DNA from: CAMDMI01 sp044359055
GTDB taxonomy: Bacteria > Bacteroidota > Bacteroidia > Cytophagales > Flexibacteraceae
Direction: 5' to 3'
DNA length: 10,800 nt
NCBI GenBank assembly: GCA_044359055.1
Contig: JBIKMV010000090.1
Coordinates: 1 to 10,800, forward strand
Below are positions 1-6,343 of this stretch, piece after piece (the first letter of the stretch is position 1; each line of letters starts with the position of its first letter). The notes beneath the pieces were generated by a model. The model made no database searches, had not been told where the DNA came from, and saw only the letters and a program-made list of their open reading frames with translations. The translations under genes were made by a program, and so were the position numbers.

Positions 1-2
1 AC

Positions 3-476
3 TGTCCGGTCAGGGTATTCTGCGAAGCTTTCAAAGCCGGAATCCAGCAGGACCTTCCGGTAAAAAAGAAGGCAGCCGTTAAAAAAGTGCGTTACCTGAA
101 TTACCTCATTGCCGAATGTGAAGACCACATTTTGCTCAAAAAACGGGGCCCCGACGACATCTGGGAAGGATTGTATGAACCATTGCTTGCAGAGGCAAAG
201 CATCCTTTTACGCGGTCCGAAGAATTTATGGACGCTTTTCCTGCACTTTTTTCTCGGGAAGCAACGGTGAGAATTTTCTCCCCGGTCCGGCATTTGCTCA
301 CCCACCAGGAACTTTGGGTAACCTTTGGGAAATGCCGCCTGGAAAATTTATCCGAAATAGAAAACGCCATTTGGGTAAATATCTCTGAATCAAAGGCTTT
401 TGCCAAGCCGGTGGTGGTTTCAAAATTCCTTGGCGAAGACATCAAATCAGCCTTATCTTTGGATTTTAAAAATTAA
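3..476 (+). CDS. mutY: A/G-specific adenine glycosylase MutY, C-terminal part (5' end outside window)
   Basis: MutY removes adenine mispaired with 8-oxoguanine in base excision repair. Only the last 157 residues are present. The frame is open from the left edge, so the GTG at 87 is internal and not a start. Seen: the segment CPVRVFC at the very beginning has the C-x5-C spacing of the last two cysteines of the MutY [4Fe-4S] cluster (C-x6-C-x2-C-x5-C). It is followed by a basic linker ending LPVKKKAAVKK, then the NUDIX-like C-terminal domain that reads the 8-oxoG strand (RYLNYLI, LLKKRGPDDIWEGLYE). The segment RHLLTH aligns with the FSH recognition loop of well-studied MutY enzymes, here with LTH instead of FSH. 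The helix-hairpin-helix catalytic domain lies left of the window. ssb starts 4 bases after the stop, so the two genes are probably co-transcribed. Confidence 0.93.
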   Translation, partial: CPVRVFCEAFKAGIQQDLPVKKKAAVKKVRYLNYLIAECEDHILLKKRGPDDIWEGLYEPLLAEAKHPFTRSEEFMDAFPALFSREATVRIFSPVRHLLTHQELWVTFGKCRLENLSEIENAIWVNISESKAFAKPVVVSKFLGEDIKSALSLDFKN

Positions 477-480
477 TATA

Positions 481-951
481 ATGGCAAGTTTTAATAAAAT
501 TACCCTGATTGGCAATGTGGGAAATGATCCCCAGATGAAAATAGTTGGAGACAACCGGAAAGTAACTGAACTATCGGTGGCAGTAAATGAAAAAGGGAGA
601 AACGGACAACCCGATAAAACCGAATGGTTCCGGGTTAGTCTATGGGATTCCAGGGCCGAAGTAGCCGCCAATTATGTAAAAAAAGGCAACCCGGTTTACA
701 TCGAAGGCCGCCTTTCGGTTCGTACCTATGTAGATAAAGATGGGCGGGACCGGTATTCACTCGAAGTTTTGGCCAGTGATATTCAACTTCTTTCCGGGCG
801 CGAAGGTTCCGAAGGAGGACAGGCTCCCATGGCGGCACAGTCGGCAGGTGTCGCTGCTTCTGCTGCGGCAACACCTGTATCCGAAACAGCACCGGCACCT
901 CCGGTCAATCTTCTCAAAACAAATGAGGAGGAAGACGAATTGCCTTTCTGA
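481..951 (+). CDS. ssb: Single-stranded DNA-binding protein SSB
   Basis: SSB coats single-stranded DNA in replication, recombination and repair and recruits partner proteins. The 156-residue product has an OB-fold over about residues 1-106: MASFNKITLIGNVGNDP at the start, then TEWFRVSLWD (47-56), YVKKGNPVYIEGRL (65-78) and YSLEVLASDIQLL (92-104). A low-complexity Ala/Pro/Gly/Ser linker follows (about 107-145), and the protein ends in an acidic tip, EEEDELPF, the conserved peptide that docks SSB partners. The ATG at 481 gives the normal family N-terminus; an in-frame extension back to 400 would overlap mutY and adds nothing recognisable. There is no Shine-Dalgarno, as expected for Bacteroidota. 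It lies just behind mutY. From memory, this pair is often followed by gldE in Bacteroidota; here an uncharacterised gene follows instead. Confidence 0.97.
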   Translation: MASFNKITLIGNVGNDPQMKIVGDNRKVTELSVAVNEKGRNGQPDKTEWFRVSLWDSRAEVAANYVKKGNPVYIEGRLSVRTYVDKDGRDRYSLEVLASDIQLLSGREGSEGGQAPMAAQSAGVAASAAATPVSETAPAPPVNLLKTNEEEDELPF

Positions 952-1000
952 TTTCAAACCAAAAGCCATTATTTGGGTTTAATGAATCAAAACAGTGGTT

Positions 1001-1405
1001 ATGAAAAACGACATTCTGGCTAAAGCCCTTCGCAGTGCTGCCGGTGAAATTGCCCGCAGCGACCGGTATCAGTGGGGTCACATGGGCAATTGCAATTGTG
1101 GCCACCTGGCACAGCAACTTACCTCGAAGACACCTGAAGAAATCCACCGGTATGCCATGGAAAAACACGGTGATTGGGCAGATCAGGTTCTGGATTTTTG
1201 CCCCGAAAGCGGCATGACCATGGATTGGCTCATTGCCGAACTTACCTCTTATGGCCTCACCACCCGCGACCTTATCGACTTGGAAAGACTCAGCAATCAG
1301 GAGGTACTGAGCAAGGCCGGCGTGCAGGCTATGGAGAAAAATAAAAAGGATGATGTTGTCAGGTATATGGAAGCCTGGGCCGAACTTGTGGAAGCCGTAG
1401 TCTGA
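1001..1405 (+). CDS. Conserved hypothetical protein with H-x3-C-x-C-x-H motif
   Basis: The 134-residue soluble protein has no signal peptide or membrane segment. I do not recognise a named domain, though the sequence resembles small uncharacterised proteins I recall from Bacteroidota. Seen: a mostly helical, charged sequence with a cluster WGHMGNCNCGHLAQ in which H27, C31, C33 and H35 could bind a metal, a further cysteine at C67 in DFCPESG, and a C-terminal half rich in acidic residues and leucine (DLIDLERL, MEAWAELVEAVV). The ATG at 1001 is preferred; a GTG two codons earlier (995) is in frame but less likely. The gene follows ssb by 49 bases on the same strand and could be read through from mutY-ssb. 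Metal binding is an inference from the residue pattern only; no function is assigned. Confidence 0.8.
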   Translation: MKNDILAKALRSAAGEIARSDRYQWGHMGNCNCGHLAQQLTSKTPEEIHRYAMEKHGDWADQVLDFCPESGMTMDWLIAELTSYGLTTRDLIDLERLSNQEVLSKAGVQAMEKNKKDDVVRYMEAWAELVEAVV

Positions 1406-1423
1406 CCCGGGAACAATTACATT

Positions 1424-1444
1424 CTGAAATTTTCTGAATTTCAG
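1424..1444. terminator. Palindrome between convergent genes, possible weak bidirectional terminator
   Basis: CTGAAATT (1424-1431) and AATTTCAG (1437-1444) form a perfect 8-bp stem with a 5-base loop, midway between two convergent genes (stops at 1405 and 1460). The stem is AT-rich. On the + side the next T-run (CCCCTTTTT, 1452-1460) is offset by several bases, so this is a weaker terminator candidate than the other two convergent-gene terminators in the window. Confidence 0.4.
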
Positions 1445-1459
1445 GCGTATGCCCCTTTT

Positions 1460-2554
1460 TCAGGCGGTATCTATGCTGGCTTTGGTTTCTTCAACTTCCT
1501 CTGAAGGAAGGGCCTCTTTCTTCTTCGGAAATAATACCGAGGCAATGACGCTCAGGCCAAGAATAGAAACGATGATGAAAAGCGAATGGGTATTGGTAAA
1601 CCCTACCTCTTTCAGCCAATTGTGCGCCAGCATTTTAGAGCCAATATAGGTCAGCAGAAAGGCCAAACCATAGCTGAGGTAATGGAAAATGTGCAGGATA
1701 TTGGCCAGAAAGAAAAACATGGACCGCAGTCCCAAAACGGCAAAAATGTTGGAAAAGAAAACCAGATAGGGATCTTTGGTTACAGCAAATACCGCCGGCA
1801 CAGAGTCAACAGCAAAAATCAAATCTGTAAATTCAATGATCATTAGCACCACGAAAAGGGGTGTGGCCATCCATTTGCCCTCTTTTTTAATGAAGAAATT
1901 TTCTCCCACATACCGGGGAAAAATGGGGAGTATTTTGGATAGAAAACGGACAATTGGGTGCTTTTCGGGCTCGATTTTCTCTTCTTTGTCGCCCTCGAAA
2001 AACATACGAACACCTGTGTAGGCCAGAAAGGCACCAAACACATAAATAATCCACCCGAACTTCTGGATGAGTGCAGAGCCCACAAAAATGAAAATACAAC
2101 GCAGAACAACGGCACCTAGGATGCCCCAGAACAAAACCTTTTTAAAGTACTTTTCCCGTACCCCGAAGGATGAAAAAATCAAAATCAATACGAAAATATT
2201 GTCCACCGAGAGGGCATATTCAACCAGATAGCCCGTGATAAATTCCAGCGACATGTTGTCGCGGTAGTTTTGAAGACTTTGCTGAAAATCGCCCGGAATC
2301 AGATGTACATGGTCGGCATATTTTTTATGGAGAATCTCAAGATGCTCATAGGATTTGATGCCGTGAATCAGGTCACCGTTGGTATCAATAATCAGGTAAA
2401 AGGCTGATGCACAAAGAATCCAAACTACTGACCATGTGGCGGCTTCCCGGAAAGATACAACATGATTTCCTTTGCTGAAAACACCCAGATCCAGAAAGAT
2501 CATGGTGGCCACAAAAACAAGGAAGGAGCTAAAAAACAGAATTTCGTTTGGCAT
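1460..2554 (-). CDS. TerC/Alx family integral membrane protein
   Basis: TerC-family proteins are multi-pass inner-membrane proteins; members such as E. coli Alx are linked to manganese export and others to tellurite resistance. The 364-residue product shows both signature acidic membrane motifs of the family: EYALSVDNIF (112-121) and EFTDLIFAVDSVPAVFAV (241-258), followed by SNIFAVLGLRSMFF (268-281). About eight to nine hydrophobic segments are visible, beginning near residues 6-24 and 40-55. Compared with E. coli Alx as I recall it, there is an extra hydrophilic stretch at about residues 58-100 (HLEILHKKYADHVHLIPGDF and onwards) between the second and third segments. The C-terminus is a charged tail. 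The ATG at 2554 gives a normal membrane N-terminus. The gene is divergent from hemF. I see no yybP-ykoY-type manganese riboswitch in the 190-base gap. The substrate is not determinable from sequence. Confidence 0.9.
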   Translation of the reverse strand: MPNEILFFSSFLVFVATMIFLDLGVFSKGNHVVSFREAATWSVVWILCASAFYLIIDTNGDLIHGIKSYEHLEILHKKYADHVHLIPGDFQQSLQNYRDNMSLEFITGYLVEYALSVDNIFVLILIFSSFGVREKYFKKVLFWGILGAVVLRCIFIFVGSALIQKFGWIIYVFGAFLAYTGVRMFFEGDKEEKIEPEKHPIVRFLSKILPIFPRYVGENFFIKKEGKWMATPLFVVLMIIEFTDLIFAVDSVPAVFAVTKDPYLVFFSNIFAVLGLRSMFFFLANILHIFHYLSYGLAFLLTYIGSKMLAHNWLKEVGFTNTHSLFIIVSILGLSVIASVLFPKKKEALPSEEVEETKASIDTA

Positions 2555-2684
2555 TCAGTGTAAGGAAAGAACCGTGTCGACCCGGATCGGACGGGCAAAG
2601 AAATAGAAAATTTGAGTTTTGGCCTTGAAAAAGGCAATTATTAAAAAGAAGGGCAACTACGGCCATTTTGCTTTGCCGGTTTCA

Positions 2685-2714
2685 TTTGCCTGAAAAAAAT
2701 TTGTCTTACTTTTA
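2685..2714 (+). promoter_or_regulatory. Candidate Bacteroidota-type promoter of hemF
   Basis: TTTG at 2685-2688 (-33) is separated by 18 bases from TACTTTTA at 2707-2714 (-7, consensus TAnnTTTG, last base differs). Transcription would begin a few bases downstream, leaving a leader of about 20-25 bases before the ATG at 2745. Spacing and position fit the primary sigma factor of this phylum; the assignment is by pattern only. Confidence 0.45.
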
Positions 2715-2744
2715 AATCCAGTCAAAAAAACGCTGTTTGCAGCC

Positions 2745-3665
2745 ATGGAGGAAAGAAAAGAGACAATAAAAAGCCCCAACAGAGATTTGGTTTCGGCCTG
2801 GTTTATGGATTTGCAAAGCTCCATTATCCGGCAGCTGGAAGAGGCCGATGGCCATGCTGTTTTCTCTATCGAGAACTGGAATCGTCCGGGCGGCGGGGGA
2901 GGAATTACCCGCCTCATGACCGGGGGAGCAGTCATAGAAAAAGGCGGTGTAAACTTCTCTGCTGTTTTTGGTGAGACTCCGGCTCCGGTAAAAGCAAGTT
3001 TTCGCACCGAGGCAGAACAGTTCTTTGCCACAGGGGTATCCATTGTCATACATCCCCGGAATCCATTTGTGCCCATCATCCACATGAATGTGCGGTATTT
3101 TGAGTTGAGCGATGGTCAGGCCTGGTTCGGCGGCGGCATCGACCTTACCCCGGCGTATGTCTTTCCCGAGGACGGAAAATTTTTCCACACCCGGCTCAAG
3201 TCGGTGTGCGACCAATTTGGCCCGGATTACTACGATCTTTTTAAAAGGCAGGCCGATGATTATTTCTTTATCCCCCACCGGAATGAAACCCGTGGAATCG
3301 GTGGCATTTTCTATGACCGCTTTCCGGCAAATACGCCGGAAAAGTTTCAGCATTTGTGGGCCTTTACCCGTGCAGTAGGTTCCCTTTTTGCCCCTACCTA
3401 TGTTCACCTGATAAATCAAAACCGCAACAAAATCTGGACCGAGGCTCACAAAAACTGGCAACTACACCGCCGGTCGAGGTATGTGGAATTCAATTTGGTG
3501 TATGATGCCGGCACCCGTTTCGGGCTTGAGACCAATGGCCGTACAGAATCCATTCTGATGAGTATGCCTCCTCTGGCAAGATGGGAAACCAACTACCAGC
3601 CTGCTGAAGGAACGGAAGAATGGAAAAGCCAGCAATATTTTAAAAAGGGGATTCAATGGGTTTAG
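2745..3665 (+). CDS. hemF: Oxygen-dependent coproporphyrinogen III oxidase HemF
   Basis: HemF converts coproporphyrinogen III to protoporphyrinogen IX by two oxidative decarboxylations using O2, in the protoporphyrin branch of haem synthesis, in the cytoplasm. The 306-residue length is normal for the family. Family signatures are seen in order: NWNRPGGGGG (44-53), GGVNFSAVFG (67-76), SIVIHPRNPFVPIIHMNVRY (99-118), WFGGGIDLTPAY (127-138) with the conserved aspartate of the active site region, GIGGIFYDRF (184-193), and RYVEFNLVYDAGTRFGLETN (245-264) followed by ESILMSMPPLARW (268-280). The ATG at 2745 leaves the typical short charged N-terminus. The gene stands alone between a divergent terC and a convergent isomerase gene, with its own promoter candidate and terminator. 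It implies that the organism makes haem, at least when oxygen is present. Confidence 0.97.
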   Translation: MEERKETIKSPNRDLVSAWFMDLQSSIIRQLEEADGHAVFSIENWNRPGGGGGITRLMTGGAVIEKGGVNFSAVFGETPAPVKASFRTEAEQFFATGVSIVIHPRNPFVPIIHMNVRYFELSDGQAWFGGGIDLTPAYVFPEDGKFFHTRLKSVCDQFGPDYYDLFKRQADDYFFIPHRNETRGIGGIFYDRFPANTPEKFQHLWAFTRAVGSLFAPTYVHLINQNRNKIWTEAHKNWQLHRRSRYVEFNLVYDAGTRFGLETNGRTESILMSMPPLARWETNYQPAEGTEEWKSQQYFKKGIQWV

Positions 3666-3713
3666 CTCCATAATGCGGCTTTCTGCCCGGAGAAAAATTC
3701 GCCCGAAACCCAT

Positions 3714-3742
3714 AAAAAAAACCCTGAATATCAGGGTTTTTT
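3714..3742. terminator. Bidirectional intrinsic terminator between hemF and the PPIase gene
   Basis: ACCCTGA (3721-3727) and TCAGGGT (3731-3737) form a 7-bp stem with a 3-base loop. The stem is flanked by a run of A on the left (3714-3720) and of T on the right (3738-3742), which extend the pairing and give a U-tract in both directions. It lies 49 bases past the hemF stop and 24 bases from the end of the minus-strand gene, so it can serve both. Confidence 0.85.
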
Positions 3743-3765
3743 GCTAAAATAATCCCGAAAATGCC

Positions 3766-5871
3766 TTACATAAACTTCACTCTGAAGTCTTTTATTTTGG
3801 CAATTTCTTTTAATGCTTCGTTGATGTAGTACTGTCCACCTCTGCCCTGATTTTTCTGCTCAATCTGAGATTTGTAAGAGGAGTAATCCTTGGTTTCGGG
3901 AGCAGGAACAAAATTTGTCATTTTGATTACACCTACACCATTGTCTCCGGCAAAAGGCTTTGTTTGTGCGTTTACCTTCAGACCCATGGCTTTTCCAACT
4001 GTGGTCATATCGTATCCAAAGTCGCCCAGATTGCTTGAGTTGAGGGTAATGCCGGTCGCAGTGTTGGATATCGCACCCTGTCCATAGGCTTTCACTATAT
4101 CCTGAATGGTCTTTCCTTTCAGCTTGGCCAGCATCTGTGTGGCTTTTTTCTCCTTGATAACCTCTGTTTTCAGTTGCTCTTTCACATCATCCAGCAGAGC
4201 CAGTCCTTCGGTGGTTTCCTTTGTTTTTACTGCCACCACATACCGGTCGTTGAATTCTGTAAGGCGGATATCGCCTATTTTGGTTTCGTCCAGAAAGGAC
4301 CACTGAACCAAACTGCGGGCCTCGGCAATATCGTTTACATACGAGGCATTTTTGGCAATGGAAGATGCTGTCATTTTGGTCAGTTTGGCATTCTTTTTCA
4401 CAGCGGTGTCAAACTCGGCCTGCGTTTTAATCTGGCTTCTGAATTCGTTGGCCTGGCGGTAGATGGCATCTTTGGTGGCATCTCCGGCGGTAATATTGCG
4501 TACAATGCTGGCCACCTTGTATTTTAGATTGGTTTTGGGCTCGGTCACTTTGATGATGTGATATCCGAAATCGGTTTCTACCACCTCGGGAAGCAATCCG
4601 CGGCCGGGAAAATCAAAAACCGCTTTTTCAAATGGCTTCACCATCCTGTTTTCACCAAACCAGCCCAGATCTCCGCCCTGAGAGGCCGTGCCGTCGGTTC
4701 CGAACTGACGGGCCATGTCATCAAAACTCTCACCTTTTGCAATCCGTCCGAGCACAGCCTGAGCCCGCTTTTTGGCATTGGCTTTGGCAGTGTCTTCCTG
4801 ACTGTTGGCTTTGAAAAGAATGTGTGAGGCTTTGGCAAAAAACTCTCCTTCATTGATTTTGTCAACCAGTTTGTACAGGGTGAATGTGGCTCCGTTCTGA
4901 AAAGGTCCGTAAACATTTCCTTTTTTAATGGAATCAAGATTCGCACTCAGGTCTTTTGGCAAATCGTTGATGTTCATAGACTTGTACGCCTCATTCACAT
5001 CAGATTTTGCTTTGGCAAAGGCCGTATCGTTTTCGGTGGTAAGAAATTGGTCTTTCAGTTCGGCCAGTTCTGTTTGTATGGCCATAGAGTCATCCTTGCT
5101 CGGTGTGATCATAAACTGAACATACTCCAGCGTACGGGTATCCTGCGATTTGTATTTGTATTGATTCTTTTTCAGATAGGCCTCCATTTCATCGTCAGTC
5201 GGCTTTACGGTAGAATCCGGCACAGACGAGAAGGGCACAAACACAAATTCGAAATCAGCTTTTGCAGTCTGAAATTCATATTCCCTTTTTGCTTCTGCTG
5301 TGGTCACATAGCTGGTTTTGTTGAGCAGGGCCTCATACTTGGTTCTTAGCCTGTCATCGGGTAGTTTGGATTCAAAATTCAACCAGGCTGCCTTCTGCTG
5401 GGGCTGTGCCTTATCCAGATTTCTCAGGAAGTTTTCGGCCAGACTGCGGTCAAATTCTTTTGTGGTCTGATTTACAAAAGTTTGCTTTATGGCAGGGTGC
5501 AGATTGTTTCCGATTACCATATCGCTCAGTTCTTCTTTGGACACAGTAAGGCCCAAATCTTCGGCCTGAGGTTTGAATAGCTTTTTGAAAATCAGCTGGT
5601 TCCAGGCTTGTTCCCGGATACCCTGCATTTCCTGTTCCGTTGGGTTTTTGCCCTGCTGAACGGTATAATCGTACTGGAGGAGATTGATTTCATCCTGAAG
5701 CACCTTGAGGTCAATTTCTTCACCGTTGATTTCACCTACAACCTGACTAGAGCCGAAGAGGGTAGACCCGGGCTGAATCAGGTCGCTTCCTACAATAAAA
5801 AGTCCAAGGGAAAGGGCTACAATGCCTACGGCCAGTCCGGCCCGTTCTCTGATTTTAGTAATTATCGCCAT
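3766..5871 (-). CDS. Membrane-anchored parvulin-type peptidyl-prolyl isomerase (PpiD/SurA-like)
   Basis: A periplasmic folding factor: this family combines a chaperone module with a PpiC-type (parvulin) rotamase domain that speeds proline isomerisation in exported proteins. With the start at 5871 the protein has 701 residues (MAIITKIRERAGL...), beginning with a short basic segment and one membrane anchor (GLAVGIVALSLGLFIVG, about 13-29), as in PpiD. An upstream in-frame ATG at 5913 would put 14 unrelated residues before the anchor and is less likely. Residues 40-345 carry the SurA_N-like chaperone region (EINGEEIDLKVLQDEINLLQ, WNQLIFKKL). The parvulin domain is at about 346-445: KASHILFKA, then GGDLGWFGENRMVKPFEKAV and the hallmark VETDFGYHIIKVTEPK. 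About 250 further residues follow, with no second obvious rotamase motif. It is transcribed alone, convergent with hemF. The ppiD name is plausible by architecture but not certain. Confidence 0.92.
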   Translation of the reverse strand: MAIITKIRERAGLAVGIVALSLGLFIVGSDLIQPGSTLFGSSQVVGEINGEEIDLKVLQDEINLLQYDYTVQQGKNPTEQEMQGIREQAWNQLIFKKLFKPQAEDLGLTVSKEELSDMVIGNNLHPAIKQTFVNQTTKEFDRSLAENFLRNLDKAQPQQKAAWLNFESKLPDDRLRTKYEALLNKTSYVTTAEAKREYEFQTAKADFEFVFVPFSSVPDSTVKPTDDEMEAYLKKNQYKYKSQDTRTLEYVQFMITPSKDDSMAIQTELAELKDQFLTTENDTAFAKAKSDVNEAYKSMNINDLPKDLSANLDSIKKGNVYGPFQNGATFTLYKLVDKINEGEFFAKASHILFKANSQEDTAKANAKKRAQAVLGRIAKGESFDDMARQFGTDGTASQGGDLGWFGENRMVKPFEKAVFDFPGRGLLPEVVETDFGYHIIKVTEPKTNLKYKVASIVRNITAGDATKDAIYRQANEFRSQIKTQAEFDTAVKKNAKLTKMTASSIAKNASYVNDIAEARSLVQWSFLDETKIGDIRLTEFNDRYVVAVKTKETTEGLALLDDVKEQLKTEVIKEKKATQMLAKLKGKTIQDIVKAYGQGAISNTATGITLNSSNLGDFGYDMTTVGKAMGLKVNAQTKPFAGDNGVGVIKMTNFVPAPETKDYSSYKSQIEQKNQGRGGQYYINEALKEIAKIKDFRVKFM

Positions 5872-5898
5872 GCTGTAATGCTGTTCGAAAAAAGGAGT

Positions 5899-5910
5899 GC
5901 AAAGAAATAG
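5899..5910 (-). promoter_or_regulatory. CTATTTCTTTGC motif, shared with the terC upstream region
   Basis: On the minus strand this 12-mer sits 28 bases before the isomerase start. An identical 12-mer sits 41 bases before the terC start (2595-2606, minus strand). Its last part, TTTCTTTG, differs by one base from the Bacteroidota -7 consensus TAnnTTTG, so both copies may be -7 elements. No good -33 TTTG at the right spacing accompanies either copy, which keeps confidence low. Confidence 0.25.
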
Positions 5911-5946
5911 CAAAGAAAAAAGATTCGCAAGCCAAATCTTTTATAC

Positions 5947-5985
5947 CCCGGATTCTAAATCAAGGTCCTGTCTTTGGAATCCGGG
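5947..5985. repeat. Inverted repeat, 13-bp stem with 13-base loop
   Basis: CCCGGATTC (5947-5955) and GAATCCGGG (5977-5985) are perfectly complementary. Pairing extends inwards through a T-G wobble and AAA/TTT to give a 13-bp stem around loop 5960-5972. No U-tract follows in either direction, so it does not look like a terminator. It lies about 76 bases upstream of the isomerase start on the minus strand and could be an operator or an RNA hairpin in that gene's leader. Confidence 0.5.
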
Positions 5986-6104
5986 ATAATTGACAATCAG
6001 CAGATTAATGAAAAGGACAAAAGAAAGCGGGAGGTCTGAAGGTCTTGCCTTTGGTCTAACAATCTTTAATCGGACAGGGTACAGGCCCGTTTTTTGGGAG
6101 ACGC

Positions 6105-6144
6105 TTGCCCTTGTGCAAACCTGAAGTCCGGCAGGCAAGGGCAA
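6105..6144. repeat. Inverted repeat, 9-bp arms with 22-base loop
   Basis: TTGCCCTTG (6105-6113) and CAAGGGCAA (6136-6144) are perfectly complementary, with 22 bases between them. There is no adjoining T-run on the + side. The function is unknown; it lies in the non-coding stretch upstream of the lipoprotein promoter. Confidence 0.4.
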
Positions 6145-6264
6145 AAATCAAACATAACATAAGAAAGAAGGGCCTGATGGAAAGCTGCGGTCTGTAAATC
6201 AAGTGGTTCAAAGCTTGCTGAGCAAAAAAAATTTTACGCAAATTTAAAAAACCTGGAGTGATTC

Positions 6265-6298
6265 TTTGCAAGTCAGGAAAAAATGACCCTTATATTTG
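6265..6298 (+). promoter_or_regulatory. Bacteroidota-type promoter of the lipoprotein gene
   Basis: TTTG at 6265-6268 (-33) and TATATTTG at 6291-6298 (-7) match the phylum consensus TTTG / TAnnTTTG exactly, with a 22-base spacer, within the usual range though on the long side. The predicted start near 6305 gives an A-rich leader of about 40 bases before the ATG at 6344, typical of well-expressed genes in this phylum. Confidence 0.7.
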
Positions 6299-6343
6299 TG
6301 CCCTATTTAAAAATCAATTTTAAAACCAAAAAATTCAAGTTTT

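Larger units (their letters stand above)
5872..6264. other. Intergenic stretch without a convincing gene, containing inverted repeats
   Basis: Between the minus-strand isomerase gene and the promoter of the + strand lipoprotein gene. The only open frames are two short overlapping minus-strand ones (5941-6144 and 6056-6271) with cysteine- and proline-rich, non-protein-like translations. It holds the leader of the isomerase gene, two inverted repeats with large loops (annotated separately), a T6 run at 6090-6095 and an A/T-rich end near 6225-6250. I see no tRNA, riboswitch core or transposon end. A small RNA or regulatory region is possible but unproven. Confidence 0.5.

Noticed and set aside
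956..980. Hairpin AAACCAAA / TTTGGGTTT after the ssb stop as an ssb terminator
   Set aside because: The stem is weak and AT-rich with a bulged G, and no T-run follows; transcription probably continues into the gene at 1001.
2555..2744. Possible manganese (yybP-ykoY) riboswitch before terC
   Set aside because: None of the expected conserved loop sequences or a terminator hairpin could be found in the gap on the minus strand.
2712..3461. A 249-codon open frame on the minus strand inside hemF
   Set aside because: It lies entirely antisense to a well-supported hemF gene, its translation shows no recognisable domain, and the hemF frame carries all family motifs.
6074..6096. GGG-CCC mini hairpin followed by T6 as an intrinsic terminator on the + strand
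   Set aside because: Only three to four pairs support the stem, and no + strand gene lies upstream that would need it.
5941..6271. Two overlapping short minus-strand frames in the intergenic stretch
   Set aside because: Translations are short and rich in Cys, Pro and Arg without domain or signal features, the frames overlap one another, and no promoter stands in front. They do not look like proteins.
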